The translations under genes were made by a program, and so were the position numbers. This document shows, piece by piece, positions 7,294 through 7,520 of a stretch of DNA of 7,520 nucleotides (positions are counted from its first letter, which is position 1; every line of letters starts with the position of its first letter). The notes beneath the pieces were generated by a model that saw only the letters and a program-made list of their open reading frames with translations, was not told where the DNA came from and ran no database searches. Origin of the DNA: Promethearchaeota archaeon (lineage in GTDB: Archaea > Asgardarchaeota > Lokiarchaeia > Sigynarchaeales > SOKP01). The stretch lies in contig WJKD01000558.1 of assembly GCA_014729315.1 (NCBI GenBank), positions 1 through 7,520 of the forward strand. Reading direction: 5' to 3'.

Positions 7294-7520
7294 TTAATAT
7301 TGACGACTATTTGAATAATATAAAGTTTGTTTATTTTCCTTCATTTCTCGGACATAAAGAATCTTTTTTAGAAATATGATGTCCCGAATCATTTGATTTT
7401 TAGTGAGATTAAGTTCTCTACACAGCTCTTCAAGCATTTTTCCTGGATTATCGTCGACGTAATCAAAAACTGATTTTCGATCTACGATGTTGTAAAAGTT
7501 ATCTTCCGATTTATCTATAG
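7294..7520 (-). CDS. Winged-helix (wHTH) protein, C-terminal 74 residues only; paralogue of 3022-3456
   Basis: Reading leftward from the right edge, a frame runs uninterrupted for 74 codons to a TAA at 7294-7296; its start lies outside the window. The product begins IDKSEDNFYNIVDRKS and contains a full winged helix: helix 1 (VFDYVDDNPG), helix 2 MLEELCRELN, recognition helix TKNQMIRDIIFLKKI, wing, and the end YYSNSRQY. It aligns without gaps to residues 71-144 of the protein at 3022-3456, with 44 of 74 identical by hand count. The identical core is DDNPGK and LEELC.ELNLTKNQMI; differences cluster just after it (WHLT versus RDII) and in the wing. The stop is 15 nt before the start of the beta-helix gene at 7278, the same spacing as the other pair, so the two genes are probably cotranscribed. 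By analogy about 70 N-terminal residues are missing from view. It is probably a DNA-binding regulator; the target is unknown. Confidence 0.88.
   Translation of the reverse strand, partial: IDKSEDNFYNIVDRKSVFDYVDDNPGKMLEELCRELNLTKNQMIRDIIFLKKILYVREMKENKQTLYYSNSRQY

Overview
The window reads as a stretch of an AT-rich archaeal genome. The protein style fits an Asgard (Lokiarchaeia-like) archaeon best: very large Asn-rich parallel beta-helix surface proteins that open with a 'DYW...IDD.NPS.NW...WC.GAGTW..PYIIEN' block, end in a NosD-type 'WDNGSLGNYWDDY' block and a single membrane anchor, and sit beside small winged-helix proteins. BRE/TATA-like promoter elements also point to Archaea. The lineage is an inference from recalled protein style, not a search result; other archaea, such as methanogens and Thermoplasmata, also carry NosD-like proteins.

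All genes lie on the minus strand, so transcription runs from high to low coordinates. From right to left: (1) 7520-7294, the C-terminal part of a winged-helix protein entering from beyond the right edge; (2) after 15 nt, 7278-3739, a complete 1179-residue beta-helix membrane protein; (3) a 282-nt AT-rich gap (3738-3457) with candidate promoter elements; (4) 3456-3022, a complete tandem winged-helix protein of 141-144 residues; (5) after another 15 nt, 3006 to the left edge, 1002 residues of a second beta-helix protein whose C-terminus lies outside the window. That fifth gene has no in-frame stop anywhere in the window. Both beta-helix genes, and the two winged-helix genes, are clearly paralogous, so the window is a tandem duplication of a two-gene module: winged-helix regulator-like protein, then giant beta-helix surface protein, with the same 15-nt spacing in both copies.

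The likely working picture is a surface protein with a secretion signal, about 30 or more beta-helix rungs outside the cell, one transmembrane helix and a charged helical cytosolic tail of about 164 residues (seen only in the complete copy). It is made from the same transcript as a dedicated small DNA-binding-like protein. No enzymatic residues, substrate or ligand can be recognised, so the function is open.

The most striking DNA-level signal is a 118-bp tract, identical base for base between the two beta-helix genes (494-611 and 4892-5009), set in clearly diverged flanks. It suggests recent gene conversion between the neighbouring paralogues. The two copies are direct repeats exactly 4398 bp (1466 codons) apart, so recombination between them would produce an in-frame chimera and remove one module.
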